Notes: generated from the sequence alone by a model not told the origin. DNA of 64,000 nucleotides from JAWKSY01 sp041402125 (GCA_041402125.1 JAWKSY010000005.1:248001-312000); one strand, 5' to 3'; positions 17,661 to 26,971 are shown, numbered from the stretch's first letter. Translations and numbers: made by a program.

Positions 17661-18599
17661 TCAGTCCTTCGCGAGCTCGCGGAGGAGCGCCTCGATCCGC
17701 TGCAGTCGGGCCTCGAGGGCGTCGAATCGCGCCGCGTTCGGGTCCGCCCGCTCCGGGGTCGGAGCCGGAAGGCCGTTGGCGAACAGCGGATTCCCCGCGA
17801 GCTGGTTCGCGAAGAGAGGGTTCCCCGCGGCCTGGTTCGCGAGCGCGAGCTGGGGGGCCACGAGGCCGAAGTCGCCCCCGGCCTCCGGGTCGGCGACGGG
17901 AAGGTTGTTCGAGAGCTGGCGGAAGTTGAAGCCGATGATCGGGATGTTGGAGAGGTAGTTCAGGCCGTTCGGGGCGCCCTCGGCGGGAACGTCCCCGGCC
18001 CGCGCCTCGAGCCGGACGACGACGTCCTTCGCGACGCCCGCGCGACGGATCTCGAGGCGCAGTTCCTCTCCGGGGCGGCTGTCCTTCATCGTCGCCGCCA
18101 GCCCCTCGCGGGTCGCGGGGCGGTCGTTCACGGTCTGGATCAGATCGTGGGGTCGGAGCCCGGCCCGTTCCGCGGCGCCGCCCGGAGTGACCTCGGTGAC
18201 GACCAGGCTGGTCCACGCGACGCCGAGCTGGGCGGCGAGCGTGGGGCCCGCCTCGTCGACGAGGACGCCGAGCGCGGCCCGCTGGACGCGACGCGGGTCC
18301 TTCGTCGGCGGCGCCGACGCGGCCACGTGTCCGAGGATCGTCAGGTCCCGGTCCAGGAAGGTGCGCTTCCGGGGATCGCCGTCGACGGGGAGCACGGAGG
18401 CCGTCCGCCCGTCGACCTCGGCGCTGATGTCGTCGAGGGTCGCGCCCGTGACCCGGACGACGACCTCGCGGCCCTGGACCTCGAAACGCAGTTCGACGGA
18501 TTCGCCGGCGCGGTGGGGCCGGGCGGCCGGATCCTGCGCGGGGAGGCTCGTCGCGAGGCCGAAGGTGATCAGGGTCGTCAGGATGAGGGTGCGGATCAT
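17661..18599 (-). CDS. Exported PDZ-domain protein
   Basis: A 312-residue protein with a signal peptide ending near 'SLPAQ'. An N-terminal beta-rich region precedes a PDZ domain at about 110-205, with 'ALGVLVDE' as the binding strand and 'VVTEVTPGGAAERAGLRPHD' as the core. A low-complexity stretch follows in which the words 'GNPLFANQLA' and 'GNPLFANGLP' repeat in tandem (about 255-280). The C-terminus is a short coiled-coil-like helix (RFDALEARLQRIEALLREL). No protease domain is present, so it is probably a periplasmic adaptor. It lies 14 bp downstream of the anti-sigma gene and may belong to that operon. Confidence 0.75.
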   Translation of the reverse strand: MIRTLILTTLITFGLATSLPAQDPAARPHRAGESVELRFEVQGREVVVRVTGATLDDISAEVDGRTASVLPVDGDPRKRTFLDRDLTILGHVAASAPPTKDPRRVQRAALGVLVDEAGPTLAAQLGVAWTSLVVTEVTPGGAAERAGLRPHDLIQTVNDRPATREGLAATMKDSRPGEELRLEIRRAGVAKDVVVRLEARAGDVPAEGAPNGLNYLSNIPIIGFNFRQLSNNLPVADPEAGGDFGLVAPQLALANQAAGNPLFANQLAGNPLFANGLPAPTPERADPNAARFDALEARLQRIEALLRELAKD

Positions 18600-18613
18600 C
18601 GTCTCGTCTCCGT

Positions 18614-19201
18614 TCAGAAGCTCTGGGCGCCGCGGAGGGCGACCGTGTCGAGGGTCCGGACGGCGGGTTCACCGTCCTCGGTGCGGGTCTCCGCCAGGAC
18701 GCCGTCGGCGTCGCGACGCTCGACGACCTGGCGCAGGGTCACGAGTTCCATCCGGCCGCGATCGTCGTTCCAGCGCGCTTCGAGCACGAGGCTCGGAAGG
18801 CTCTCGATGACGAGGCCCTCGCTCTGGCCGCGATCGAGGTAGCGCGCGAAGTGGTCGGCCGCCGTCGCGGGCGGCCCGACATCGGCGTCCGGCGTCGCCG
18901 GCGCCGGACGCGAGGAGCCGAGTCGTCCGAGGCCGAATCCCGCGACGAGCAGGATCACGGCCGCCGCGGCCCGGACGAAACCGCGGCGGCGGCGCGGCGC
19001 GATCGGCAGGACCACGGAAGCGGCCCGTCGCTCGAGTTCCGCGCCGAGGCCGCGCAGGGCGGCGTCGTCCCGCAGCCGCGGCAGGAGGGTCGCCGCGAGC
19101 GCGCCGTCCTCCCAGCCGTCGGTCGCCGTCCAGTCGTCCGGCGTGGCGCGGCGGTCCACGATGCGCGAGAGGATCTCGTCCCGGTCGGGTGATGTCGTCA
19201 T
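18614..19201 (-). CDS. Membrane-anchored anti-sigma factor candidate
   Basis: A 195-residue protein with an N-terminal cytoplasmic part (1-70), one transmembrane helix (about 76-93, 'AAAAVILLVAGFGLGRLG') flanked by an Arg cluster, and a C-terminal periplasmic part of about 100 residues. It lacks the zinc-type HxxxCxxC motif. The assignment rests on topology and position: its ATG overlaps the stop codon of the upstream ECF sigma gene (ATGA), the usual sigma/anti-sigma arrangement. The start was chosen at this overlap rather than at further-upstream in-frame codons, which would lie inside the sigma gene. Confidence 0.7.
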   Translation of the reverse strand: MTTSPDRDEILSRIVDRRATPDDWTATDGWEDGALAATLLPRLRDDAALRGLGAELERRAASVVLPIAPRRRRGFVRAAAAVILLVAGFGLGRLGSSRPAPATPDADVGPPATAADHFARYLDRGQSEGLVIESLPSLVLEARWNDDRGRMELVTLRQVVERRDADGVLAETRTEDGEPAVRTLDTVALRGAQSF

Positions 19202-19758
19202 GCGGATTCTCCATTCACCGGCCTGGCGGCCTCGCGTTCCCGTCGGCGCTCGAGCGCCTCGCGCAGACGTCGCCGTCCGCGCGCGAGGCGGGACTCGACC
19301 GCCTCCACCGTCAGTTCGAGGATGCCCGCGATCTCGCGGTCTCCGAGGCCGTCGACCGCTCGCAGGAGGAGCACCTCGCGCATCGCGGGCGGGATCTCCC
19401 GCAGCGCGGAGACGAGCCCGTCGTCTCCGGGGCGGTCCGGGGCCGAGGGCTCGAGACCCCCCATCTCCTCCAGCGAACGATGGGAGCGTCTCGCTTCCCG
19501 GCGTCCCCGCGCCGCGCCGAGGTTGAGCGCCATCCGGCGGCACCAGGGACGGAAGGCGGCGGGTTCGCGGAGCTTCCCGATGTCCTTCAGGAGGTGGAGG
19601 GCGCAGTCCTGGAGGAGGTCGTCGAGATCGCTTCCCTCCGCCCCCTGAGCGGCCAGGACGGCCGCGAGCCAGGAGCGTTCCCGCGTCCAGAGGGCGGCCA
19701 GGGCGTCCCGATCGCCGCTCCGGGCGGCCGTGACGAGGTGGAGGGCGACGTCGTCCAT
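19198..19758 (-). CDS. ECF RNA polymerase sigma factor
   Basis: A 186-residue sigma-70-family protein with region 2 (about 10-80, including 'DLDDLLQDCALHLLKDI' and 'FRPWCRRMALNLGAARGRR') and region 4 (about 118-170, 'IPPAMREVLLLRAVDGLGD' and the helix-turn-helix 'REIAGILELTVEAVESRLAR'). Such factors redirect RNA polymerase to a small regulon and are held inactive by a membrane anti-sigma factor, which is encoded immediately downstream with a 4-bp overlap. It is transcribed away from the long spacer that separates it from a second, divergent ECF gene. Confidence 0.9.
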   Translation of the reverse strand: MDDVALHLVTAARSGDRDALAALWTRERSWLAAVLAAQGAEGSDLDDLLQDCALHLLKDIGKLREPAAFRPWCRRMALNLGAARGRREARRSHRSLEEMGGLEPSAPDRPGDDGLVSALREIPPAMREVLLLRAVDGLGDREIAGILELTVEAVESRLARGRRRLREALERRREREAARPVNGESA

Positions 19759-20516
19759 GCCTCTCCAGGGTGCGCGGCGGGGGCGGATCCGTCAGCGTCC
19801 CGGAATTTCCGCCCCCCCGGGGCGCGGTCGGAATCAGGGAGAGGGGGGCGGGGCCGGCCTCGCGGGGACCCGCGGCGCGATCTTTTTTCGGAGAGTTCCG
19901 TCACGTCTCGTGTCGCCGACGCATATCCCGTCGGCGTGACCGAGACTCCGTCGTCGGTCCAAGAGAGATGGCAGGATCGGTTCGACTTCGTCGGGCCGAC
20001 GTGTCGGATGCAACCTCGTCACGCCGGGCAACCCGCCTGGAACGGGCGGGTGCGCGAGACGATGGCGAGGGCGCCTCTCCCCGGGGCGCCCTCCCTTTTT
20101 TCGCGGCCGGAGCCGGGGCGAAAAAAGAGGGGGGAGCGTTCACCCCCGCGATGAACACCCCCCCCAGCCGAAGACGGTTCGAAGAACCGTCCCCGTATTC
20201 GTGATCGAGCCTCGAGACCCCGCGGTGGCGCTCCGAGGCGACCTCCGGCAACCGGAAGGAGGCGCAAGTCGAAGCGAGCCGGGATCTTCGAATCCCGGGT
20301 GCGACGCCGTGGCCGCGGGAACCGGGAGGCGGAACGCGCTCGCGCGCCTCACCGCCGAGGGTTCGTGGAACGAGAAGGCGTTTTCGCGGGAGAAAATTCG
20401 CGGGGAAGTCGGGCGAGCGCTTTTCCCGCCCGGTCGATGCTCTCCTATGCTGGAGCCCCGGAGAGCGCGGCGGAGAATCGGCTCCGCCCCGTCCGTCACG
20501 CGGGGAACGAGATTTC
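19759..20516. other. Long intergenic region with several hairpins
   Basis: This 758-bp stretch between two divergently transcribed ECF sigma genes has no convincing protein gene; its open frames lack family likeness. It contains a T-run at 19883-19888, a candidate structured RNA with an intrinsic terminator (annotated separately), an inverted repeat around two opposed A/T runs (20096-20124), an 8-bp hairpin with a GAA loop (20173-20191), and a second GGCAACC block near 20250. A candidate -10 for the plus-strand sigma gene is TATGCT at 20446-20451. The length and structure are unlike the short spacers elsewhere in the window. Confidence 0.6.
19948..20101 (+). ncRNA. Candidate structured RNA ending in an intrinsic terminator
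   Basis: On the plus strand an 8-base strand (19948-19955) can pair, with one G-T wobble, with 20058-20065. Inside lies GGGCAACCC followed by a 7-bp stem (20031-20037 with 20045-20051) and GGGTGC. A canonical terminator follows directly: a 9-bp perfect stem (20067-20075 with 20085-20093) and then six T residues. The order closing helix, GGCAACC block, stem, GGTGC, closing helix recalls the SAM-I/SAM-IV riboswitch clan, but the rest of the core is not convincingly conserved. The terminator is clear; the identity of the RNA is not. Confidence 0.35.
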
Positions 20517-21236
20517 ATGCCCTCGAACGGGGACGTCATCCTCCCGGACGCGTCGACTCCCGACGGATCGGACGCGACCTGCTGGAGCCTGATCGGTCGC
20601 GCCGCCCGCGCCGACCGCGAGGCCCGGGAGATCTTCGTCCAGCGCTACTACCCCGTCGTGGCGAGCTACCTGCAGACGCGCTGGCGGGGTCTTCCCGCCG
20701 CGGAACGGCTCGGCGATGCCGTGCAGGACGTCTTCGCGGAGTGCCTGCGAGCGGGGGGCGTCCTCGAACGGATCGACGAGCTCCGGAGCCGGAGTTTCCG
20801 CGGCTTCCTGTTCGGCGTCGTCCGCAACGTCGCCCGGCAGCACGAGAAGGGTCGACTCCGGGGGCCCGACGCGCTCGACGAGCGGCTCGAGGAATCGCTC
20901 GAGGCGGACGACAGCACCGCGTCGCAGGTCTTCGACCGCGCCTGGGCCCGGGCGGTGGTGGACGAGGCGCTCGAGCTGCAGCGTCGTCGCGCGCGACGCG
21001 ATCGCGATGCCGACCGCCGGATCGTCTTCCTGCGCCAGCGCTTCTTCGACGGCCTCCCCGCGCGCGAGATCGCCCGTCTCCACGATTGCGATCCCGCGCT
21101 CGTCCATCGCGAACTCAGTCGCGGCCGGGCCGAGTTCGAGGAGTGTCTCGTCGCCACCCTGAAGTTGCACCTCGGCACCTCGGACGCGGCCCGCCGGACG
21201 GGCGTCGAGATGCTGTCGGAACTCCTGGGGTCGTGA
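20517..21236 (+). CDS. ECF-type sigma factor paired with a Ser/Thr kinase
   Basis: A 239-residue sigma-70-family protein. Region 2 is visible at about 20-115 ('REIFVQRYYPVVASYLQTRW', 'LGDAVQDVFAECLRAGGVL', 'SFRGFLFGVVRNVARQHEK'), and a region 4 helix-turn-helix lies near 185-215 ('GLPAREIARLHDCDPALVHR'). The C-terminal tail of about 25 residues extends past region 4. The next gene, 61 bp downstream, is a large Ser/Thr kinase. ECF factors next to such kinases are common in planctomycetes and are thought to be controlled by phosphorylation; that control is inference here. No anti-sigma gene accompanies it. Confidence 0.85.
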   Translation: MPSNGDVILPDASTPDGSDATCWSLIGRAARADREAREIFVQRYYPVVASYLQTRWRGLPAAERLGDAVQDVFAECLRAGGVLERIDELRSRSFRGFLFGVVRNVARQHEKGRLRGPDALDERLEESLEADDSTASQVFDRAWARAVVDEALELQRRRARRDRDADRRIVFLRQRFFDGLPAREIARLHDCDPALVHRELSRGRAEFEECLVATLKLHLGTSDAARRTGVEMLSELLGS

Positions 21237-21297
21237 GCGTCGATCCGCTTCGCCGCCGCTCGCGCCGAAGGGCCGCCCCTCCGCGAGGTCGGGTGCG

Positions 21298-24200
21298 ATG
21301 AGCGAACACGATCAGGACGAATCCGACCGGCTCCGCCGCATCCTGGGCGCGGCCTTCGCGCCGCCCACCGTCCCCGATCGGGATCTCGTGCGCGCGATCG
21401 TCGACGCGGCCGAGCCCCTCGCCCTCGCCGGTCTCGAGGAGACGCGCGACCTCGAGGCGCGCTACGAGGTCGGGGCGGAGATCGCTCGCGGCGGCATGGG
21501 GGTCGTGTACCGGGCCCGCGACCTCGCCCTCGGGCGCACCGTGGCGGTCAAGACGATCGCACCCGGACATCCCCGGGCGCGCGATCTCGCGTCCCGCCTC
21601 GTGGCCGAGGCCCGCATCGCCGGGCAGCTCGAGCACCCCGGCATCGTTCCGCTCCACGACTTCGGCCGCCTCCGCGACGGACGCCCGGTCGTCGTCTTCC
21701 GGCTCGTGGAAGGGCGAACGCTCGCGGAGCTCCTCGCCCTGCGCGACGACGATCCCGCCGCCTGCCCCGATCTCCTCGACGTCTTCGAACAGGCCAGTCG
21801 CGCCATGGCGCACGCCCACGCCCAGGGCGTCGTCCATCGCGACCTCAAACCCGACAACATCATGGTCGGCTCCTTCGGCGAGACGCAGGTGATGGACTGG
21901 GGGCTCGCGAGGATCCGCGGTCTTCCGGCTCCGACGAGCGACGAGGAGTCCGGACCGGTCGCGGTCATGCTCCGCGACTCGTTGTCCGGCGCGGTGGTGG
22001 GAACGGCCGCCTACATGGCGCCCGAGCAGGCGCGGGGGGAGAACGACGGCGCCGGGACCGAGCGCGACGTCTTCTCGCTCGGCGCGATCCTCCTCGAGAT
22101 CCTCACCGGCCGTCCCGCCTTCCTCGGCGAGGATCTCGCCGACGTCCTCGAGCGGGCGCGACGAGGAGACCTCGCCGACGCCTTCTCCGCGCTCGATGCG
22201 CCGGGCGTCCCGACGGAGCTCGCCGAGCTGGCGCGGCGCTGCCTCGCCGCGGATCCGGCGGCGCGTCCCGACGGCGCGGGCGAGCTCGCCCGCGCCGTCG
22301 CCGAGTTCCGGTCACGCCTCGAGGCCCGCACGCGCGCTTCCGAGATCGAGAGCGCGGCCGCGCTGGCGCGCGCCGAGGAGGAGCGCCGGGCGCGGCGGCT
22401 CGGGGTCGCGCTCGCCGCGGTCATCGGACTCGTCGCCGTCGGGGCCGCGATCGCCGTCGCCCTCTTCCTCGCCGCGCGAGACGAACGTCGCGCCGACGCC
22501 GATCGTCGCGCCGCCGCTCTGCTCGAGCGCGCGTCCGCGCTCCACGAGGCGGCCGGGTCGGCCCCGCTCGACGATCTCCGGAGCTGGGGCGAGGCGCTCG
22601 CCGCGGCGAGCACCGCCTGTGAACTCCTGGAAGGTCACCACTGCGTGGCCGCGGAACGACTTCGGGACCGGGTCGTCGCCGATGCGGCCGCGCGCGACGC
22701 GGCGCGACGGGCGCGCCGTCGCCTGCGGGAGATGCGCCCGCATCGCGAGGACGAGAGATCGGTCGCGGTGCTCCGGGCCGGGTTGGCCGAGATCTTCGCC
22801 TCGCTCGACCTCCGGCCTCTCGAGGGGGAGATCGGCCCGGCGGCGACGGCGATCGCCGTGAGTCCCATCGCCGTCGACCTCGTGGGCGCTCTCGACGACT
22901 GGTACGAGCTCGAGATCGCCGGCGGTTCGGAGGACGCGGCCGACCGGTTGTTCGGCGTCGCCCTCCTGGCCGACGCCGACGCGAGGTGCCGGGAGATCCG
23001 ACTCGACATCCGGCGCGGCGATCGAGAGGCGCTGCGACGGGCGGCGGCCGCGGCCGGCGGACCCGCCGATTCGGCGGAGTTCCTCTCGCTCCTCGCGCGC
23101 GGCCTCCGCCGATCCGGTCAGGGCGACGAGGAGAAGCGGATCCTGCGGCTCGCCCGTCGTCGTTTCCCCGATCACGACCGCCTCGCCCACGACCTTGGCG
23201 TGGTCCTCCTCACCGGTTCGCCGACGGAGCAGGGGGAGGCCGCGCGCGCCTTCGCGGCGGCCGTCGCCCTGCGTCCCGGCCAGGCGCACTACCGGAGCGA
23301 TCTCGTCATCGCCCTCCGGCAGCTCGGCCGTCTCGACGAGGCCCTCGCCGAGATCGCGATCGTGAACGAGACCTGGCCCGAGGATGCGAATGCGTGGTTC
23401 CGCCGCGGCAACGTCCACGTCGCCCGCGGCGAGTACGAGGAGGCGCTCGCGTCCTTCGATCGCGCCGTCGCCCTGGACGAGACGCTCGCCCAGGCGTGGT
23501 GCAACCGGGGCCTGGCGCTGCAGAGGTTCGGGAGGACCGAAGACGCCGTCGCTTCCTACGAGCGAGCCCTCGCGCAGAACTCCCGACTGGCCGCGGCCCA
23601 CGTCGGGTGGGGCGGTGTCCTCCTGCAGACGGGACGAGGTGACGAGGCACTCGACCATTTCCGACGTGCGGTCGCGATCGCGCCGAAGGCCGAGAAGCCC
23701 CGCAAGGCGCTGGCCGTCGCGCTCCTCGAGCTCGGATTCGTCGAGGAGGCCGCGGAGAGGCTGCGCGAGATCGTGGCCGAGGTTCGCGAGGGCGAGACCG
23801 ACGCCGGTTCCCTTCGTCTCTCCCTCGGCGCCGCCCTCGCGATGCGGGGCGAGATCGAGGCGGCCGAGGAGGAGGCGCGGGCCGCGCTCCAATCCGGCGT
23901 CGATTCCGACGCGCGCCATCTCCTCGCCCGCTGTCGAGCGGCGCGCGGGGATTTCTCCGGCGCGCTCGCGATGATGCGCGAGGCCGGGAGCGACGCGACC
24001 GCGACCGGGATGGTGCGCGGAGCCGGCGAGAGAGAGTACGCGGCGCTGGCGGATCTCGAGCGGGCCGTCGCGGCGGGAGCCGGCGGCGAGAACGATCCCT
24101 TGCCGGCCCGACTCGGGCGGGCCTATCTCCTCGGCCTCCGAGGCGAGTGGTCGGATTCCGCCGCGATCTTCGACGCCCTGCGCGATGCTCCCGAGATGAA

Positions 24201-24498
24201 GGAGACCGCGCCCGCCGTCCTCGTCGTCGCGGCGCGTTCGGCGCTCGGTCGCGACGGTGAGTCCGGCGTGGCCGCGAAGGAAGCCCGCGCGTGGCTCGAG
24301 CTCGCGGTGGCCAATCTCCGTCGGGCGGGAGTGCCGCCCCTCGCCTTCCGGCTGACCTTCGCGCACCGGGAGATCCGCGCCACCCGCGAGGCGGCGTTCA
24401 CCGACCGCCTCGACGACGAGGAGCGGGGACTCTGGCGCGACCTCTGGCGTGAGATCGACGCCTCCGCCGCTCCTCGCCTCCCGACGGGAGAGCGCTGA
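21298..24498 (+). CDS. Ser/Thr protein kinase with transmembrane helix and TPR sensor region
   Basis: A 1066-residue protein. Kinase domain at about 55-340: glycine loop 'ARGGMGVVYRA', Lys85 in 'VAVKTI', catalytic loop 'HRDLKPDN' with Asp182, and DWG (200-202) in place of DFG, a variant common in planctomycete kinases. The activation-segment end reads 'GTAAYMAPEQA'. One transmembrane helix at about 367-392 is followed by an extracytoplasmic region with TPR-like repeats from about 560 to 1000 (for example 'AWCNRGLALQRFGRTEDAVA'). All catalytic residues are present, so it should be an active kinase. It follows an ECF sigma gene and is probably co-transcribed with it. Confidence 0.93.
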   Translation: MSEHDQDESDRLRRILGAAFAPPTVPDRDLVRAIVDAAEPLALAGLEETRDLEARYEVGAEIARGGMGVVYRARDLALGRTVAVKTIAPGHPRARDLASRLVAEARIAGQLEHPGIVPLHDFGRLRDGRPVVVFRLVEGRTLAELLALRDDDPAACPDLLDVFEQASRAMAHAHAQGVVHRDLKPDNIMVGSFGETQVMDWGLARIRGLPAPTSDEESGPVAVMLRDSLSGAVVGTAAYMAPEQARGENDGAGTERDVFSLGAILLEILTGRPAFLGEDLADVLERARRGDLADAFSALDAPGVPTELAELARRCLAADPAARPDGAGELARAVAEFRSRLEARTRASEIESAAALARAEEERRARRLGVALAAVIGLVAVGAAIAVALFLAARDERRADADRRAAALLERASALHEAAGSAPLDDLRSWGEALAAASTACELLEGHHCVAAERLRDRVVADAAARDAARRARRRLREMRPHREDERSVAVLRAGLAEIFASLDLRPLEGEIGPAATAIAVSPIAVDLVGALDDWYELEIAGGSEDAADRLFGVALLADADARCREIRLDIRRGDREALRRAAAAAGGPADSAEFLSLLARGLRRSGQGDEEKRILRLARRRFPDHDRLAHDLGVVLLTGSPTEQGEAARAFAAAVALRPGQAHYRSDLVIALRQLGRLDEALAEIAIVNETWPEDANAWFRRGNVHVARGEYEEALASFDRAVALDETLAQAWCNRGLALQRFGRTEDAVASYERALAQNSRLAAAHVGWGGVLLQTGRGDEALDHFRRAVAIAPKAEKPRKALAVALLELGFVEEAAERLREIVAEVREGETDAGSLRLSLGAALAMRGEIEAAEEEARAALQSGVDSDARHLLARCRAARGDFSGALAMMREAGSDATATGMVRGAGEREYAALADLERAVAAGAGGENDPLPARLGRAYLLGLRGEWSDSAAIFDALRDAPEMKETAPAVLVVAARSALGRDGESGVAAKEARAWLELAVANLRRAGVPPLAFRLTFAHREIRATREAAFTDRLDDEERGLWRDLWREIDASAAPRLPTGER

Positions 24499-24519
24499 CG
24501 ACCGCCGGTCCCCCGCCGG

Positions 24520-26739
24520 TCAGCGCAGGACCCTGGCGATCTCGCCGGTGTCGATCGAGATCTGGACGAGACCGGGTCTCGCGGTGGCATCCTCCGTCCG
24601 GCGGTAGCCGAGCGTCGCGAAGCGCTCCGACTCCGCGACGAGCTCGATCGCCCCGGCGAGGGCGCCGAAGGGGTCATCCACGGCCGAGACGACCGCGGTG
24701 ACCTCACCCTCGGGGATCGAGATCCGGTAGAGCGTCGGAGTCGGGTCCGTGGCCGGGACGCCGAGCAAGAGGACGGCGTCGCGCGTCGGCAAGAGAACCG
24801 GGGAGCCCGTCGGAACGAACTCCTCTCCGGCCGCGAAGGCGGATTCGGAGAGGAACTCCGAGGCACCCGTCGCGATGTCGAGAGCGATCATCCGGAGCTT
24901 GACCCCGCCGTCGTCGGGATTGGTGATCGACCACGCGTAGAGCACCCGGCCATCCTCGGTCGGCCGAGCGGCCTCGAAGCCGGGGAACACGATGGCCGCG
25001 GCTTCGATCTGCCAGGTCAGGGTGAGATGGTCGAGGCGGAGTCGCGCCCCGTCGGAGTAGAGGACGTGGAGGTCGTCACCGCCGGCATCGCGCGCGACGC
25101 CGACGATGCCGAACGGAGGGGCTTCGATTCCCAGCGGCAGGGGCGATGCGACGGAGGGCGCGCTCCCCGGGAGGGGGAAGGCGCCCGGTGCGCCCAGGAA
25201 GACGCCGGGAACCGGGGTCACGAGCGCGGAGGCGCCTCCATCGACGTCGATCTCGGTCACCGCGATCGTCCCTCCGTCGTTGGTGGACAGGCCGAGGATC
25301 CGGCGTCTCGCGGCATCGAACTGGATCGGCTTGAAGAGGTCCGTCATCCCCGTCGCGATCGGGCGAGGAGCGAGGCTCCGGTCGCCCAGCGCGACCAGCC
25401 GTGCTTCACCGGAGGGCGCCTGCGCGAGGGTCAGGACCTCGCCCCTCGCCTCGTCGCGGAACATCCTCTCGGGCAGCGGCGCGACGTCCGGCCGCGCGGG
25501 GAAGGCGAGCGTCGCGAGGGTCCCGAGGTCGGAAGCCGACACGTTCAGGAGGGCGCCGCGTCCGAAGAAGCTGAAGCCGCCGTGCGCCGCATCCGCGGTG
25601 ACGGCGATGCGTCGGGAAGGCAGCGTCGTCCCGCTGACGACGATGCGACGCTCCTCGATCGTCGTCGGGTCGTCGGGCGGGAAGCTCCGGAGTCGGAGCG
25701 CCGGACCGCTCGGCTCCGCGAATCGGTCCGCGATCAGGACCCGGCCGCTGACCGGGTCGAACGCGAACCCCCGCCGCGCGTCGGTCGAGGGGCCGTCGGC
25801 GAGATCCGACGCCGTGCTCCATTCCTCCGTGGCGAGGTCGAAGGCGACGACGCGGTCGAAATCGAGCGCGAGGATCCGCGCTCCCGCCGCGTCGAGCGCC
25901 ATCCCGGAGATGAAGTAGCTGGGCGCCTCGGGCCCGGGGGGCAGCACCGTCCCCACCGTATCCGTCGTGAGGTCGAGCGGAGCGAGGTGGACCTGGCCGA
26001 TCGGCCCGACGAGGCCGCCGAGCCAGACGAGGTCCGGGTCCGGAGAAGGAGCGGCGTGCACGACCCTGAACGTGTTGGTCAGCTGGACGGGCGGCGGGAT
26101 GATCGTCGTCTGTTCCCCGGTCGCCAGATCGACGGTCACGAGGCCGTCGCCGACGACCAGCAGGCGATTCCGCGGGGCATCCAGAAGCAGGGTGCGCGGC
26201 GGCGGGAAGTTGACGAAGAGCGAGGTCAGCCCGGTCACCGGCAGCGGGCCGCCCAGAGGGGTTCGCGACTCGGTCTCGAGATCGATCTCGATCAGCTGGG
26301 GCTCGGGGAGGAGGTCGACGTACCACGCGCGATCGCCCGCCGGAGAGACGAGCACGGCCTCCGGCGAGAGGACGTCGATCTCGGCGCGGTGGATCACGAT
26401 CTCGGCGGCCGGGCCCGTGGACGTGCCGTCGGCCCGCACGAACGCCAGCTTGACCGGGTTGCGCCCCGGGACGAGGGACAGCGGATGAGCGAAGGACCCG
26501 TCGACCGGCGAGACCGGCACGTCCGTTCCCTCGATCCGGATCGCGGCGACGCCGGGGGTCACGCGTCCCTGCACGATCACCGTGTCACCGAAGATCTCGG
26601 CCCCGCTGAGAGGGAAGACGGCGAGCAGGGCGGGAGATCCGCCGCCGCCTGACCTCCCTCCGCCGCCGCAACCGGCCGAGAGGGTGACGAGGGCGACGAG
26701 CGCGAGAGCGAGGGGGAAACGCGGCGCGAATCGGAGCAT
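24520..26739 (-). CDS. Large lipoprotein, probable beta-propeller
   Basis: A 739-residue exported protein. The N-terminus has a signal with lipobox-like 'VTLSAGC' (Cys24), followed by a Gly/Ser-rich linker. An Ig-like module (about 35-115, 'VFPLSGAEIFGDTVIVQGRV') precedes a long beta-rich region with recurring blade-like phrases such as 'LIEIDLETESRTPLGG', 'LVTVDLATGEQTTI' and 'VVAFDLATEEWSTASD', consistent with a YVTN/NHL-style beta-propeller. The start ATG was chosen for its strong GGGAGG site; the frame stays open a little upstream. Function is unknown; a cell-surface binding or scaffolding role is possible. Confidence 0.78.
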   Translation of the reverse strand: MLRFAPRFPLALALVALVTLSAGCGGGGRSGGGGSPALLAVFPLSGAEIFGDTVIVQGRVTPGVAAIRIEGTDVPVSPVDGSFAHPLSLVPGRNPVKLAFVRADGTSTGPAAEIVIHRAEIDVLSPEAVLVSPAGDRAWYVDLLPEPQLIEIDLETESRTPLGGPLPVTGLTSLFVNFPPPRTLLLDAPRNRLLVVGDGLVTVDLATGEQTTIIPPPVQLTNTFRVVHAAPSPDPDLVWLGGLVGPIGQVHLAPLDLTTDTVGTVLPPGPEAPSYFISGMALDAAGARILALDFDRVVAFDLATEEWSTASDLADGPSTDARRGFAFDPVSGRVLIADRFAEPSGPALRLRSFPPDDPTTIEERRIVVSGTTLPSRRIAVTADAAHGGFSFFGRGALLNVSASDLGTLATLAFPARPDVAPLPERMFRDEARGEVLTLAQAPSGEARLVALGDRSLAPRPIATGMTDLFKPIQFDAARRRILGLSTNDGGTIAVTEIDVDGGASALVTPVPGVFLGAPGAFPLPGSAPSVASPLPLGIEAPPFGIVGVARDAGGDDLHVLYSDGARLRLDHLTLTWQIEAAAIVFPGFEAARPTEDGRVLYAWSITNPDDGGVKLRMIALDIATGASEFLSESAFAAGEEFVPTGSPVLLPTRDAVLLLGVPATDPTPTLYRISIPEGEVTAVVSAVDDPFGALAGAIELVAESERFATLGYRRTEDATARPGLVQISIDTGEIARVLR

Positions 26740-26887
26740 CGGAATCCTCCCGGGGGGTCGAGAGGGCAGTCTGCTTCCAGAGTACTGCACCGTTCAATGT
26801 TTTTTGATGTTGTTGTTGTGCCGAATAATCTGCGGGCTGAGTCGCGCGGGATCCCGGTTCGTGGCGTCAGCCGCCCGGCCCATGAGA

Positions 26888-26960
26888 ACGGCGGGGATCC
26901 GCCGCTGCGAATCCCCGCCGTCATGGTTCGCGCGCTCCGCCTCGCCGGTCTGCGAGGCGG
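26888..26960 (-). terminator. Tandem hairpins downstream of ahcY
   Basis: Two hairpins follow the ahcY stop on the minus strand: a 9-bp stem with 6-base loop (26937-26945 with 26952-26960) and an 11-bp stem with 12-base loop (26888-26898 with 26911-26921). Neither has a strong T-tract. Their position before the lipoprotein promoter region suggests termination of the ahcY transcript. Confidence 0.5.
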
Positions 26961-26971
26961 GGTCGCCGCGA

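Noticed and set aside
20275..20305. A TTCGAAT word in a short stem, like a tRNA T-arm.
   Set aside because: The loop is one base short and no D-arm, anticodon arm or acceptor stem could be formed around it.
21298..24498. DWG instead of DFG in the kinase considered as a loss of activity.
   Set aside because: The metal-binding Asp is kept and DWG is common in kinases of this kind, so the enzyme should be active.
26785..26835. An AT-rich patch with GTTGTTGTTGT upstream of the lipoprotein gene, considered as a transferred fragment.
   Set aside because: It is short and lies where the gene's promoter should be, so a promoter or leader region is the simpler reading.
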